Source: Lachnospiraceae bacterium (GTDB taxonomy: Bacteria; Bacillota; Clostridia; Lachnospirales; Lachnospiraceae). Taken from it: a stretch of DNA of 64,000 bases. A program made the position numbers and the translations under genes. A model generated the notes under the pieces. The model did no database searches and had not been told where the DNA came from. It was given only the letters and a program-made list of their open reading frames with translations. The stretch is taken from NCBI GenBank assembly GCA_016281335.1, contig JAEEIK010000036.1, positions 62,001 to 126,000 of the forward strand, read 5' to 3'. Positions within the stretch are counted from its first letter, which is position 1. Each line of letters starts with the position of its first letter. Below are positions 1 to 8,786 of the stretch, one piece after another.

Positions 1-612
1 GCAGAAAGTAAGCGCCGTGATCAGCGCAAATACAGGATCGGACATGATCATCACGGCAAAGAGTATGCTGACTGCCGCCAGTTCCCGCCGTCCCAGTTTT
101 TTGGTCCTAAGATAATCTTCGGTAAGATGTAAGAGCCATGGCAGCAATACGAAGCAGAACATCCTCTGCAGATTGCCGTCCTCATAGCTCACCTTCATGC
201 AGGCCGGAGCAAAGAACCACAAAAGCCCCAGAAAGCCTCCGAGAAACTGTCTGTCTCTTTTCTTTCCGATCATCATAAAGGAGAATGCGCCCGCAAAGAA
301 TATCAGGCCGTTCCAGATGATATAAGCTCCCAGCGGATTGCCGCCGCTAAGCAGCTGAAGAAATGCAAATATATATGCCGGTATCGGCGCCCAGTATCTG
401 AAGGGCTGTATGCCGTTGTACCAGAATCTGTCATACATAGGCCAGATGATGCCCTGTTTCAGCGCATCATAGGCAGTGCCTCCTTTATAGATGTGGTTCA
501 GCACATCTTCTCCGAGAGGGTAGGCCGGATTGGCGACTATAGCCGCCATCAGCACTACAGCAAGTATTATATAGACCACTGTCCATATGACTGTCTGTAA
601 GTGCTTCTTCAA
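1..612 (-). CDS. XrtG-locus multi-membrane protein, PTPS_related/GT-C-like (3' end outside window)
   Basis: Only the first 204 codons are present; the gene runs off the left edge. I read a TTG start whose TTGA overlaps the TGA stop of the upstream gene, with GGAGG nine bases before it. Residues about 8-29 form a membrane segment. The following loop carries GEDVLNHIYKGG and WPMYDRFWYNG, the pattern I know from the family called 6-pyruvoyl-tetrahydropterin synthase-related membrane protein (GT-C-like fold, lipid-linked sugar transfer). More hydrophobic segments follow near residues 85-105, 130-150 and 185-204. As the last visible gene of the exosortase G operon it probably builds or transfers a glycan onto the sorted protein; that role is inference. 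Confidence 0.72.
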   Translation of the reverse strand, partial: MKKHLQTVIWTVVYIILAVVLMAAIVANPAYPLGEDVLNHIYKGGTAYDALKQGIIWPMYDRFWYNGIQPFRYWAPIPAYIFAFLQLLSGGNPLGAYIIWNGLIFFAGAFSFMMIGKKRDRQFLGGFLGLLWFFAPACMKVSYEDGNLQRMFCFVLLPWLLHLTEDYLRTKKLGRRELAAVSILFAVMIMSDPVFALITALTFC

Positions 613-1097
613 TTTACGTTTCCTCCCATATCCTCAAGTATGTCGTCAAGCACCGCATCAATAACATTATGCATCACTTCTTCGGTATATTCTTCCAGAT
701 GGTAACTGTCAAAAGCATCATTGAAATTGATGATATAGCTTCTGGTAGGCGTCTCGCTGCCTTCAATTGATAACAGCCTTCCGCCTATCTTCTTCACGAG
801 TTCCTGCACGCCGTGGCCGAAAAATTCCACCATATTCTCAAGTGTGGGAGCTATGGCATCAAAGGGATCCACGTCATTTAACACCCTGTTCTGATAAGGT
901 CTGAAAAAGGCATCTATGGCTTTCTCATACACATTGAATTCCACAAAGCTCTCCCTGCCTATCAGTATGTTTAGTGTAAACTCCCAGGTATGCGGATGAG
1001 TCTCGCCTCTCTTGTTATTGAAGATCACCCAGTGATTCCCGTTCAGATAGAATTTCAGTCTGTATTCCTGAAATAATCTGTTCTCAAAGTTTTTCAT
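609..1097 (-). CDS. 6-pyruvoyl-tetrahydropterin synthase-like protein, exosortase G-associated
   Basis: This 162-residue protein keeps the zinc-ligand layout of the tetrahydropterin synthase (QueD/PTPS) fold: His22 in GNHWV and the HxH pair His34/His36 in HPHTWEF. The catalytic Cys that normally lies between them is missing, so a true PTPS or QueD reaction is unlikely. I recall such PTPS-related proteins as constant members of Gram-positive exosortase (XrtG) loci. It overlaps the upstream membrane-protein gene by ATGA and the downstream gene by TTGA, so all three are translationally coupled. A second, shorter paralogue opens the same operon. A role in binding a lipid or sugar precursor is possible; nothing in the sequence decides this. 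Confidence 0.72.
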   Translation of the reverse strand: MKNFENRLFQEYRLKFYLNGNHWVIFNNKRGETHPHTWEFTLNILIGRESFVEFNVYEKAIDAFFRPYQNRVLNDVDPFDAIAPTLENMVEFFGHGVQELVKKIGGRLLSIEGSETPTRSYIINFNDAFDSYHLEEYTEEVMHNVIDAVLDDILEDMGGNVN

Positions 1098-2176
1098 ACG
1101 TTACGCTCCCTAAGCATTCTCACATATTCATGTATATCGCCGCATTCGGGCGTCCACGACTCCACGCTTCTCAAAGTAACATTGATGCCGATCAGCGGTC
1201 TTAATCTTTCATAAGTCTGCTGGCGGTCGCTCCTTAAGAATACCAGGAATATCTGTCCCGCTACTTTCGCATCCTCGTAGGCATGATCCCCGGAAAGCCT
1301 GAAACGGATCACGCTGCGGTCAAGCATCAGCTGTGCTTTTGCAAGGAAGTCTTCCTCATTGGCGCAGTTGAAAAGCGCAAAAGTTATAGGCACTATACCT
1401 TTCTGCTGTATCCTGTCAAGGAAATCATCAAGTATGCTCTCCTGGAAGAGGGTACGCTGCATATCATAGGTATTCTTTACAATCAGCTTCTCATTGAGCT
1501 TATTTATGCTGGCATTGAGGCCGGTGATCACCTTTTCTCTTTCAAGGTTCTCTTTCTTTTCCTGACCTATCCTGTGGGCAAAGATCATGGCTTCCACAAC
1601 CATTATCATTACGGAAAGCGCATAACAGAGTATCATGTTGATCTCCGAACCCAGGAAAGCGTTGTTATCCAGGAACACGTCCTTGTTGGTAAGCAGACAC
1701 ATCCTGTAAGTCGAATCGCCATATTCAAACATAACTCCGCTGGCTACATAGTTCTTGTCATCAATGCTGATCTGTCTGTGAGTCACATGATTGAGCATCA
1801 GCTCGTCCAGAAACTTCTGCGCGGAATCGGAGATGTAATAGGTCCTGGTCGTGAATCCCTTATATTTATTGGTCTCCGTAACGTCCTTTACAAAGAGCAT
1901 TGCTTCGTTCTTTGAGAAGGTCCAGTACTTGTTGGTGGAAGCATCCAGAGTTCCCAGTATCTCTTCGATGATCGATGCATCATCACGGTTATCCTTTATA
2001 TAGATCTGATCCAGCACCAGCTGTACATATGCATCCTGCTGATCTGCGCAGACCTCAATTATACCGTTTTCAAACTGGTGCACAAAGATAAGTCCCAGCG
2101 CCAGGAGTATTATACCCAACAGAGTGGCTATCGTTGCCACCGTTCCGAAATAATGATCCTTTAAGAGCTTTTTCAT
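1094..2176 (-). CDS. XrtG-locus two-pass membrane protein with degenerate GGDEF-like C-terminus
   Basis: I do not recognise a named family. The 360 residues show one membrane helix at about 14-34, an extracytoplasmic domain of about 140 residues, a second helix at about 178-200, a short coiled coil (205-240) and a cytoplasmic domain. The cytoplasmic part has the spacing of a GGDEF domain (ITFALFNCANEEDFLAKA, then RLSGDHAYEDAK and QIFLVFL) but no GGDEF catalytic loop, so it cannot be a working cyclase if the resemblance is real. The layout is that of a sensor. It overlaps both neighbours by ATGA, placing it firmly inside the exosortase operon. It may be a scaffold or regulatory subunit; that is inference. 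Confidence 0.62.
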   Translation of the reverse strand: MKKLLKDHYFGTVATIATLLGIILLALGLIFVHQFENGIIEVCADQQDAYVQLVLDQIYIKDNRDDASIIEEILGTLDASTNKYWTFSKNEAMLFVKDVTETNKYKGFTTRTYYISDSAQKFLDELMLNHVTHRQISIDDKNYVASGVMFEYGDSTYRMCLLTNKDVFLDNNAFLGSEINMILCYALSVMIMVVEAMIFAHRIGQEKKENLEREKVITGLNASINKLNEKLIVKNTYDMQRTLFQESILDDFLDRIQQKGIVPITFALFNCANEEDFLAKAQLMLDRSVIRFRLSGDHAYEDAKVAGQIFLVFLRSDRQQTYERLRPLIGINVTLRSVESWTPECGDIHEYVRMLRERNV

Positions 2177-3549
2177 TCTGCCTCCTGATAATTAACAAGT
2201 TCCCTGAACTTTTTAAACAGATTAAGCGGTTTGGAAAAATCATCCTTCACCACATCCATAAAAGCGTGTCCTTCCTCGCTTAAGTTCCTCGTCTTCCATG
2301 AAGAATCGGTACCTATACTGTTGATTATCCCCGCCAGTCTTATGAAGAATACCGCAAAGTTAAAGAAGGGCAGGAGTATGATGACCCACCAGTGTTTCGA
2401 ATAATAATCCCGAAGCACCGGAAATTCTCTCATAAAATAATGCACGGTAAAGAAATACAGATATCCCACGAGAATATAGATAAAGAATATGAAGCCCGTG
2501 GAAAGCAGTATCATTCTTGATGAATAATGCATCAGCAGCATGCACAGAAGGGCCAGATACCATATGGCTCTGGGAAAAGCAAAGGTGTGATCGTAAAGTA
2601 GTGTCCTTACGCTGACATCCATAAAACTCTTGCCGAAATTGCCGTGGCTGTCAAGGAACTGCCTTGCCACTTCCAGTGAACCTCTCTGCCAGCGCTGTCT
2701 CTGGGTATACAGCTTATTCACGCCCTCTATGGGATCAACGTAAAACAGCGCATTCTCACAGATCTCCACTCTTTCCTTCTGGATATATCTCATCTGGAAA
2801 GTGATATGGGTATCTTCACAGATGGTATTGGTATTGTACAGTCTGGATTTCAGTATCGCGGATTTTCTGAATGCGGAGAAAGCTCCCGACAGGGTATATA
2901 CCGCATTAAGTTCCGAAGCATAGCTCCTGCCTGCCAGGAAGGCCTGGGCATATTCCATAAACTCTATCTCCCTGAAAAGTCTCGGGAAGAAATCCCTGAA
3001 CTGCAGTATAAGTCTGGGTTCCGTGAGAACTGCGCCGGTCATGCAGTTTAAGTCCGGTCTGTTCTCGAACTTATCCACCAGATTGGTAAGGGCATGAGGC
3101 TCAAGCACACCGTCACTGTCTAAGTTGATGATGTATTTTCCTTCACTGTTATAGAGCGCCAGGTTAAGAGCCCTCGACTTACCCTGCTCGGCATTGAGCC
3201 ACTGCATGTTAAGCTCGGGGAATACTCTCTGACATTCCCTGTATATCTCAAAGCTGTTATCCTTACCCTGGTTATTGACCAGGTATATCCTTATCTTTTC
3301 GGAATCATAAGTGGAATTCTTGATGGAACGTATGCAGGCCGACAGAGTCTGCGCCGAATTGTAGACAGGTATGATCAGTGATATCTCCGGATAAACCTTC
3401 GGTTTTACCAGCTGCTTACCTGCCTTTGCCCTTCTGATGAGCAGGAGAAAGAAACCTCCGAAAGCAGGTATTATCTCCATCAGCACCGGTATTATTATCC
3501 AGGCTCCCCAGAATATGAATGAATGTAAAAAGGTATTAAGTGCTCTCAT
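2173..3549 (-). CDS. Exosortase G-associated family 2 glycosyltransferase
   Basis: This is a 458-residue processive-type GT2 membrane glycosyltransferase. After an N-terminal helix (12-38) comes the nucleotide-sugar domain with SLIIPVYNSAQTL (57-70), the metal-binding DSD at 144-146, a later ED motif in ICEDTHITF, and the acceptor motif QRQRW. At least three C-terminal membrane helices follow, as in poly-GlcNAc synthases. I know this subfamily as the glycosyltransferase that accompanies exosortase XrtG in Gram-positive bacteria. It starts inside the 3' end of the exosortase gene (14-bp overlap) and ends with an ATGA overlap. It likely polymerises or attaches a sugar connected with the XrtG target; the sugar cannot be read from sequence. 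Confidence 0.85.
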   Translation of the reverse strand: MRALNTFLHSFIFWGAWIIIPVLMEIIPAFGGFFLLLIRRAKAGKQLVKPKVYPEISLIIPVYNSAQTLSACIRSIKNSTYDSEKIRIYLVNNQGKDNSFEIYRECQRVFPELNMQWLNAEQGKSRALNLALYNSEGKYIINLDSDGVLEPHALTNLVDKFENRPDLNCMTGAVLTEPRLILQFRDFFPRLFREIEFMEYAQAFLAGRSYASELNAVYTLSGAFSAFRKSAILKSRLYNTNTICEDTHITFQMRYIQKERVEICENALFYVDPIEGVNKLYTQRQRWQRGSLEVARQFLDSHGNFGKSFMDVSVRTLLYDHTFAFPRAIWYLALLCMLLMHYSSRMILLSTGFIFFIYILVGYLYFFTVHYFMREFPVLRDYYSKHWWVIILLPFFNFAVFFIRLAGIINSIGTDSSWKTRNLSEEGHAFMDVVKDDFSKPLNLFKKFRELVNYQEAE

Positions 3550-4129
3550 AATTGAATATTCCCACCTTCATCTTCACTATCTGCGGCTTGGTAAAGACAT
3601 AGAAATACAACAATACCGACAGCACATAGAAAAAGATACGTCCTATATAGGTATGCGCCATATAGTAAAAACCGCTTCCGCCGAAATGTATTATCTCACA
3701 GATAAGAGTAATACGGAGCGCATTGGCGATAAGTATGAATATGGTTCCGAGTATGGATACCAGTATCTTCTCCTGTCTGGTATATACTTCAAAGAAAAGC
3801 AGTAAGGACAGAAATGCCATTATCTCGAGTATTCCCGAACACTCAAAATCGATCTGCAGCGTCATGGCGCCTGCAGGTGTGTCAACAAAGATCGTGCCGT
3901 ATTTGAAATATGGAACGAAGGTGCCTGTGGCTCTCCCGATGAATCCCGCTAAAGCAGCAACGCCCTGTGCCAAAGGTTCCGTCAGCACCGGGCGTATAAA
4001 TACCATCATCAATATAAACAGGCCGGCGCTGCCCCAAAAGAATCTCCACGCAAGTATCTTAGCTTTATTGAGGACATGGAGCACGTACAGCCAAACCAAC
4101 GTCCCGATGATACCGATCAGCGGGTACAT
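3536..4129 (-). CDS. xrtG: Exosortase family protein XrtG
   Basis: A 197-residue integral membrane protein with about six hydrophobic segments. The exosortase/archaeosortase catalytic triad is visible: Cys97 in FECSGI, Arg139 in NALRI and His159 in AHTYIG, each beside a membrane helix. Exosortases cut a C-terminal tripartite signal and transfer the protein to an acceptor at the membrane; the XrtG branch occurs in Firmicutes. The start is supported by AAGGAG upstream of the ATG. The gene directly follows the probable substrate gene and overlaps the associated glycosyltransferase, which fits the known locus organisation. The catalytic residues look intact, so the enzyme is probably active. Confidence 0.88.
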   Translation of the reverse strand: MYPLIGIIGTLVWLYVLHVLNKAKILAWRFFWGSAGLFILMMVFIRPVLTEPLAQGVAALAGFIGRATGTFVPYFKYGTIFVDTPAGAMTLQIDFECSGILEIMAFLSLLLFFEVYTRQEKILVSILGTIFILIANALRITLICEIIHFGGSGFYYMAHTYIGRIFFYVLSVLLYFYVFTKPQIVKMKVGIFNYEST

Positions 4130-4141
4130 GATCCGTTCTCC

Positions 4142-5800
4142 TTAGAGTTCTATAGCTGTTCTTTTCTTCTTCAGTATCAGGGCTCCGCCTGCTACTGCCA
4201 TGCTTAAGAGTATGCCTGCCACAGGACCCGAAGAAGCGCCTGCGGTCTGAAGCCATTTGTCGCCGATACGCTCGTACTTAACTTCCAGCAGCTGCATATC
4301 GGTCTCCTGAAGTCCGAAGAGGTCTGCGATCTTGCCAAGATCAAGATACCACTCTGCCTCATCCCTTGAAGCTGTTTTGGTTATCATCATCTTGCCGTAT
4401 ACTTCGTTTCCGAGTATGTCCGCAAGTTTCTTCTCTTCCTGTCCCGACCAGCCTCTGTGATAGGTGATATAGTACTCATATGTGCCTTCAGCCAGACGGT
4501 TGGTATCCGGATTCCAGATCACATTCCCCTCTTCATCAGCCGTTACCAGACGGAACTCAAACCAGAGATTATCATCGCCGTTGATGCGCAGTACCACGCC
4601 GTAGGTCATCTCATCACCGTGCTCGGTAAGATGAGTGCTCATCTTGGTATATACATGGCCGTAAAGTCTGTTGCCCTGGGTATAAAGAGCGCCCTCGCCG
4701 TCAGCAACTTCCTGCCAGGTACCGGGTGTTGCGTACTGTATAAGTGTATGCGGATAGTAAGTCCAGTCACCGTAGAGACCGTCATATACTATACCGTCAA
4801 ATTCCTTTGAATGATCCTCATGACTGGTATCGACTATACCCGTTATATAAGGCTCAACCATATAGAAACCGAAACCGTAGGTGGAGTTGTTAAGAGGCAG
4901 CTGTGATGCGGGGAAAGATATCTCCCACTCACCGCCCTGATCCCACTCGCCTGTGGTATAGGCTACCTGCGCGCCTTCTATACCGCTGACGCTGTATACC
5001 GCGCCGTTATTCTCGGAATTAAGCTGTAATACTTTTCTGTATCCGAGATCGGATATCAGTTCAAAAGTACCGTTCATATTGGGGCCTGACCATGAAGCCG
5101 TGCCGCAGCCGGTATCTTTAATATAAACATATACCATGTCATCCTGCTGGACTACAGCAACGGCAGTAACTCCGCAGTAGAAATTGCTTGCTCCGGCAGG
5201 AGTCTTTGATACCGCATCCCAATCAGAAAAGTTACCGTCTATCGTAATACCGGTGAACACGCCGGTAGGTCCGTTTTCTTCAACTTCTTCTTCAGCTTCT
5301 TTTTCACTTACGCTGTTATCCACCGGCGCCACGAAGCAATCGGCAGCATCTTCTTTTATTTCTTCATCATCAACAACAACTGCGCTGTCATCATCAACAG
5401 CTATCTCTTCCTCAACGGTGCAGTCTTCGCTTTCTTCGCTTACTGCTTCTTCCGTTTCTTCTACGACCTCTGATACCGTCTCTTCAGTAGCGGTCTCGCT
5501 CACTACGGGAACTTCCTCTTCAACTTTCTCTTCCTGTACGGGAGCTTCCTCAGTCAGATTTTCTTCGCTGGGAGCCTGCTCTGTAATATTCTCTTCACTT
5601 ACATTTTCTTCAACACTGACATCTGCGGTAGTTTCCTCTGCCACAGTTTCATCCTTCTGTTCGGAAGCTTCTTCATTCTGCTGCTCAGCGTTCTCCTCAG
5701 TCACCTCTTCTACCGCAAATACGGGCGCAGGTAATGAAGCTGTGAGCATCATCACGCTTCCTGCTAACGCTATTACTTTCTGAATGAATTTCCTTTTCAT
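4142..5800 (-). CDS. Probable XrtG substrate: secreted protein with acidic stalk and Firmicu-CTERM-like tail
   Basis: I place the start at the ATG with GAGGAG seven bases upstream, giving 552 residues; an ATG 15 bases earlier overlaps that ribosome site. Residues 1-29 are a signal peptide ending PAPVFA. Residues about 30-175 are a Glu/Val/Thr/Ser-rich acidic stalk without globular character. From about 180 there are two beta-rich segments starting FTGITIDGNFSDWD and FDGIVYDGLYGDWT, resembling CBM9/DOMON-like sugar-binding modules. The C-terminus has SSGPVAG, a hydrophobic helix and KKKR, the tripartite layout of an exosortase signal (the family I recall as Firmicu-CTERM). It has no LPXTG. Position directly upstream of xrtG makes it the natural substrate. 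Confidence 0.8.
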   Translation of the reverse strand: MKRKFIQKVIALAGSVMMLTASLPAPVFAVEEVTEENAEQQNEEASEQKDETVAEETTADVSVEENVSEENITEQAPSEENLTEEAPVQEEKVEEEVPVVSETATEETVSEVVEETEEAVSEESEDCTVEEEIAVDDDSAVVVDDEEIKEDAADCFVAPVDNSVSEKEAEEEVEENGPTGVFTGITIDGNFSDWDAVSKTPAGASNFYCGVTAVAVVQQDDMVYVYIKDTGCGTASWSGPNMNGTFELISDLGYRKVLQLNSENNGAVYSVSGIEGAQVAYTTGEWDQGGEWEISFPASQLPLNNSTYGFGFYMVEPYITGIVDTSHEDHSKEFDGIVYDGLYGDWTYYPHTLIQYATPGTWQEVADGEGALYTQGNRLYGHVYTKMSTHLTEHGDEMTYGVVLRINGDDNLWFEFRLVTADEEGNVIWNPDTNRLAEGTYEYYITYHRGWSGQEEKKLADILGNEVYGKMMITKTASRDEAEWYLDLGKIADLFGLQETDMQLLEVKYERIGDKWLQTAGASSGPVAGILLSMAVAGGALILKKKRTAIEL

Positions 5801-5811
5801 AACTTTACTCC

Positions 5812-6183
5812 TCACATGTAAGTAGAAACTATGTAGGTCCTAAGAGGATTCTCTCCTATTTCAAGTCTTTCTATATCAACGTGGTTGAAATCCAGTCTGT
5901 CCCTTATATCTTCAAAGAGCCTGTTGCCTATTCTCTCTATGCTTGCGTCACCGCCGAACTCTGCCATATCATTTAAGTATCGGTTCTCATAATGCCCCAG
6001 CACTTCGGCCGCATATTTTTCTATCTCTTCGAATTTCTTTCCTTCTTCATCCCTGGGTCTCACAAAGGTCGTAATCTCCAGAGTATGTGAATGTTCATGT
6101 TCACGTTTATTGTCCGCGCTGTGTGTCATCGGAAGATAATAATGAAAACAATATATCGTTTGCGCGGAATTCTGTGTAAGCAC
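5812..6183 (-). CDS. Short tetrahydropterin synthase-like protein, first gene of the XrtG operon
   Basis: About 123 residues of the PTPS/QueD fold. The HxH zinc pair survives in HSHTLEI, with a further His upstream in FHYYLP. As in the 162-residue paralogue, no Cys stands at the catalytic position. No ATG fits; AGGGGTG lies a few bases before GTG at 6183, which I choose, and another GTG two codons upstream (6189) is the alternative. Its 3' end abuts the ribosome site of the XrtG substrate gene, so the two are probably coupled. A promoter lies 45-75 bases upstream. Function unknown; presence of two diverged copies in one operon suggests a heteromeric or scaffold role rather than pterin synthesis. 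Confidence 0.68.
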   Translation of the reverse strand: MLTQNSAQTIYCFHYYLPMTHSADNKREHEHSHTLEITTFVRPRDEEGKKFEEIEKYAAEVLGHYENRYLNDMAEFGGDASIERIGNRLFEDIRDRLDFNHVDIERLEIGENPLRTYIVSTYM

Positions 6184-6227
6184 TTTCACCCCTATGTGTA
6201 CTTAATTTATCGGCATTATTTGTTAAA

Positions 6228-6256
6228 AGTATAAGTTAGTTTACAAAACATTACAA
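6228..6256 (-). promoter_or_regulatory. Promoter of the XrtG operon
   Basis: On the minus strand TTGTAA (6251-6256) and TATACT (6228-6233) are separated by exactly 17 bases, a good sigma-A match. It lies about 45 bases before the first gene and after the terminator of the upstream GH3 gene, so it probably drives all seven genes of the exosortase locus. Confidence 0.6.
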
Positions 6257-6257
6257 G

Positions 6258-6331
6258 TAAAAAACAAAAGGCAATCAGGAGAGTTTTTTGTGCATTTTTA
6301 CAAAAATGTGCCAAAATTTTCTCCTGATTGC
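6258..6331 (-). terminator. Rho-independent terminator after the GH3 gene
   Basis: The arms at 6271-6281 and 6321-6331 pair perfectly over 11 bp (GCAATCAGGAG), with a second imperfect inner stem built from A and T runs. On the minus strand the structure is followed by a T-rich stretch, so it ends transcription of the GH3 gene before the XrtG promoter. The stem-loop is unusually long at 61 nt. Confidence 0.65.
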
Positions 6332-6416
6332 ATCATAACAGTTTATAAGGCCTCAAACAACCCATTTCATTACCATTTTCTTATCATTCGTTGCTGTCGC
6401 TGACTGATGAGGGGTC

Positions 6417-8648
6417 TCATATCTTTACGGTCTTCATGCATCTCACATCCGCGCTGGAAGCTCCGATGTAGATCACCATCTCTCCCTTCATCATTTCCCA
6501 CTTGCCGCTCTCTTCACAGTAGTGTGAGAAATCCTTTGCATTCAGCTTAAACTTGTAGGTTTTGCTCTGACCGGGCTTTATCTCCGCCTTATCAAAGCCC
6601 TTAAGCTCTTTCACCGGATTCTCTTTCGAAACCTTCTTCTCTCCCACATAGAGCTGCACGGTTTCCTTGGCTGCCACATGCCCTGTATTCTTAACCTGCA
6701 CGCTCACGTTGAATCCGCTCTTTGTCTTCTCCACTTTCATTCCCGAGTAGGCAAAATCCACATAAGACAGACCGTGGCCGAAGGGGAACTGTACCTTCAC
6801 CCCTTCCTTCTCATAATATCTGTATCCTACGAAGACTCCCTCATTGAAGCGCTGGGTCAGTCTTGCGTTCATAACCTTCTTCTCTGCGGCGGTAAGCTTT
6901 CTTCCCGGGTAGTCTCCGTACTTTGCAACAGGAGTATCCTTGAAATCTGCAGGCAGGGATTCGGGCAGCTTGCCTGAAGGAACGATGCTTCCGCTTATGA
7001 CTTCGGCAAGGGCAGCGCCTCCTTCCATACCGTTATAGCTCATCCACAATATTGCTTTGGCCCTGTCTTTCCATGCGCTCATGTCCACCGGAGAACCGGA
7101 TACCATTGCAACCACCGCATTGGGATTTACATCCAGCACAGCATTTATCAGTTCGTCCTGGCCGAAAGGAAGCTTTAAGTTTTCCTTATCCTTTCCTTCT
7201 ACATCCAGATCATGATCGAGGCCGCCGACGATGATCACCTTATCATATTCTTTAGCAAGGGCAACCGCCTCATCCTTAAGCTTCTTTATCAGCTTTTTCT
7301 CTTCTGCGGAATAGCCGCTTTTCTTCCTTGTATCGTTATTCAGTTCTTCGATATTGATGCTGCTCTCCTGCCAGTTGACAAGATCCGCTTTCTTTCTCGG
7401 AACATAATAACCCTTTACATACTTAACCTGCGTATTTCCGCCGTACTCATTGGCAAGTCCGAGTAAGGGTGTCTTCTCATAAAGAGCCTTGATCTCAGCG
7501 CTTCCGCCGCCTGCCGCATGAGCGCGGTTTGCATTGTCGCCGATGACCAGCAGCTTCTGTGTCTCTGAGGGCTTAAAGGGCAGGATCTTCTTATCATTCT
7601 TGAGCAGTATCACGGCTTCTTCCGCGGTCTTTCTGACGAAAGCATGGCAGACATCCGCATTTACGCAGCCCGGATCCCTGTCGGGAACTCGTACTGCCTT
7701 TGCCTTTACCTTACCGTTCTTCTGCTCTTTGAGTTCTATCTCGATAAGACGCACCCTCAGCATGAATCTTAAGATATTGCGGATCTTTTCATTGACGCAT
7801 TCTTCCGATATCTCACCTTTCTTTATGGCTTCTTTTAAGGGGTTTGCCATATAGTATTCGTCAAAATTCGGAGTAACGCTCATCTCTATATCCAACCCGC
7901 TTTCCGCAGCCAGCTTCGTATCGTGGATCGCGCCCCAGTCGGAAACCACACAGCCGTCATACTTCCACTCCTTGCGGAGTATGTCGGTGAGCAGCCACTT
8001 GTTCTGTGAACCGTGCACGCCTCTGACCAGATTATAGGAACCCATGAGAGCCCAGCTGTGAGCCCGCTTCACCGCCGCTTCAAAACCGGGAAGATAGATC
8101 TCCCTCAGAGTCCTTTCGTCCAGCTCGACGTTAACAAAGAGTCTTTCATATTCCTGGGAATTGCAGGCAAAATGCTTTACGCATGCCGATACGTCATTTT
8201 CCTGTATGCCTTCGATAAGGGGCACCACCATTTCGGCTATCAGATAGGGGTCTTCACTCATATACTCAAAGTTACGCCCGCACAGAGGATTTCTCTTGAT
8301 GTTGATCCCGGGCGCCAGTATCATGTCTTTTCCGCGGCCTCTTGCTTCCCTGCCGAGTACTGCGCCGGAGGTATGAGCCAGCTCCCTGTTCCAGGTAGCT
8401 GCTATAGCCGAGTTGCTGGGAAGATAACTTGTCATGTCGGCAGTGCTTCCTATGGTCACCCACTTGTCAGGTTCAAAGTCATTCCTGACACCCATGGGGC
8501 CGTCATTCATGCTTATCCCGGGTATGCCCAGCCTCTCCGCTCCGCCTGACCTGAAGAATTCCGCGCTGTGGATCATGCTGATCTTCTCATCCAGAGTAAG
8601 CTCCTTAAGCAATGCCTCGATCTTGTTTTCCGTTTCCTTATTCTTCAT
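6417..8648 (-). CDS. Glycoside hydrolase family 3 beta-glucosidase-type enzyme
   Basis: Start chosen at the ATG with AGGAGG six bases upstream (743 residues); an ATG 18 bases earlier lacks a site. The N-terminal TIM-barrel domain carries MNDGPMGVR, KHFACNSQE and the nucleophile Asp237 in VVSDWGAIHD. A five-strand alpha/beta domain follows, with GGLDHDLDVEGKD and the catalytic-loop region, then a C-terminal fibronectin-III-like domain (KNTGHVAAKETVQLYVGE). There is no signal peptide, so it acts in the cytoplasm on imported oligosaccharides. Typical specificity in this architecture is beta-glucoside or beta-xyloside cleavage, which sequence alone cannot separate. The gene stands alone between a terminator and a 138-base upstream gap. 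Confidence 0.88.
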   Translation of the reverse strand: MKNKETENKIEALLKELTLDEKISMIHSAEFFRSGGAERLGIPGISMNDGPMGVRNDFEPDKWVTIGSTADMTSYLPSNSAIAATWNRELAHTSGAVLGREARGRGKDMILAPGINIKRNPLCGRNFEYMSEDPYLIAEMVVPLIEGIQENDVSACVKHFACNSQEYERLFVNVELDERTLREIYLPGFEAAVKRAHSWALMGSYNLVRGVHGSQNKWLLTDILRKEWKYDGCVVSDWGAIHDTKLAAESGLDIEMSVTPNFDEYYMANPLKEAIKKGEISEECVNEKIRNILRFMLRVRLIEIELKEQKNGKVKAKAVRVPDRDPGCVNADVCHAFVRKTAEEAVILLKNDKKILPFKPSETQKLLVIGDNANRAHAAGGGSAEIKALYEKTPLLGLANEYGGNTQVKYVKGYYVPRKKADLVNWQESSINIEELNNDTRKKSGYSAEEKKLIKKLKDEAVALAKEYDKVIIVGGLDHDLDVEGKDKENLKLPFGQDELINAVLDVNPNAVVAMVSGSPVDMSAWKDRAKAILWMSYNGMEGGAALAEVISGSIVPSGKLPESLPADFKDTPVAKYGDYPGRKLTAAEKKVMNARLTQRFNEGVFVGYRYYEKEGVKVQFPFGHGLSYVDFAYSGMKVEKTKSGFNVSVQVKNTGHVAAKETVQLYVGEKKVSKENPVKELKGFDKAEIKPGQSKTYKFKLNAKDFSHYCEESGKWEMMKGEMVIYIGASSADVRCMKTVKI

Positions 8649-8786
8649 CTGAACCCTCCTGTTCATTTATTCACGTTACAGCTTTCATTAATAAAACAAC
8701 ATCGTGATCAAAACCGTCTCTGCAATCGTATCACCGCAAAGTCTGTTTCAACCACAATGTTTTTGTCATTTAATGCCCGTCTTTTG

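Noticed and set aside
5184..5783. 199-residue Ser/Thr-rich frame opposite the XrtG substrate
   Set aside because: It is the complement of the Glu/Val-rich stalk and has no translation signals.
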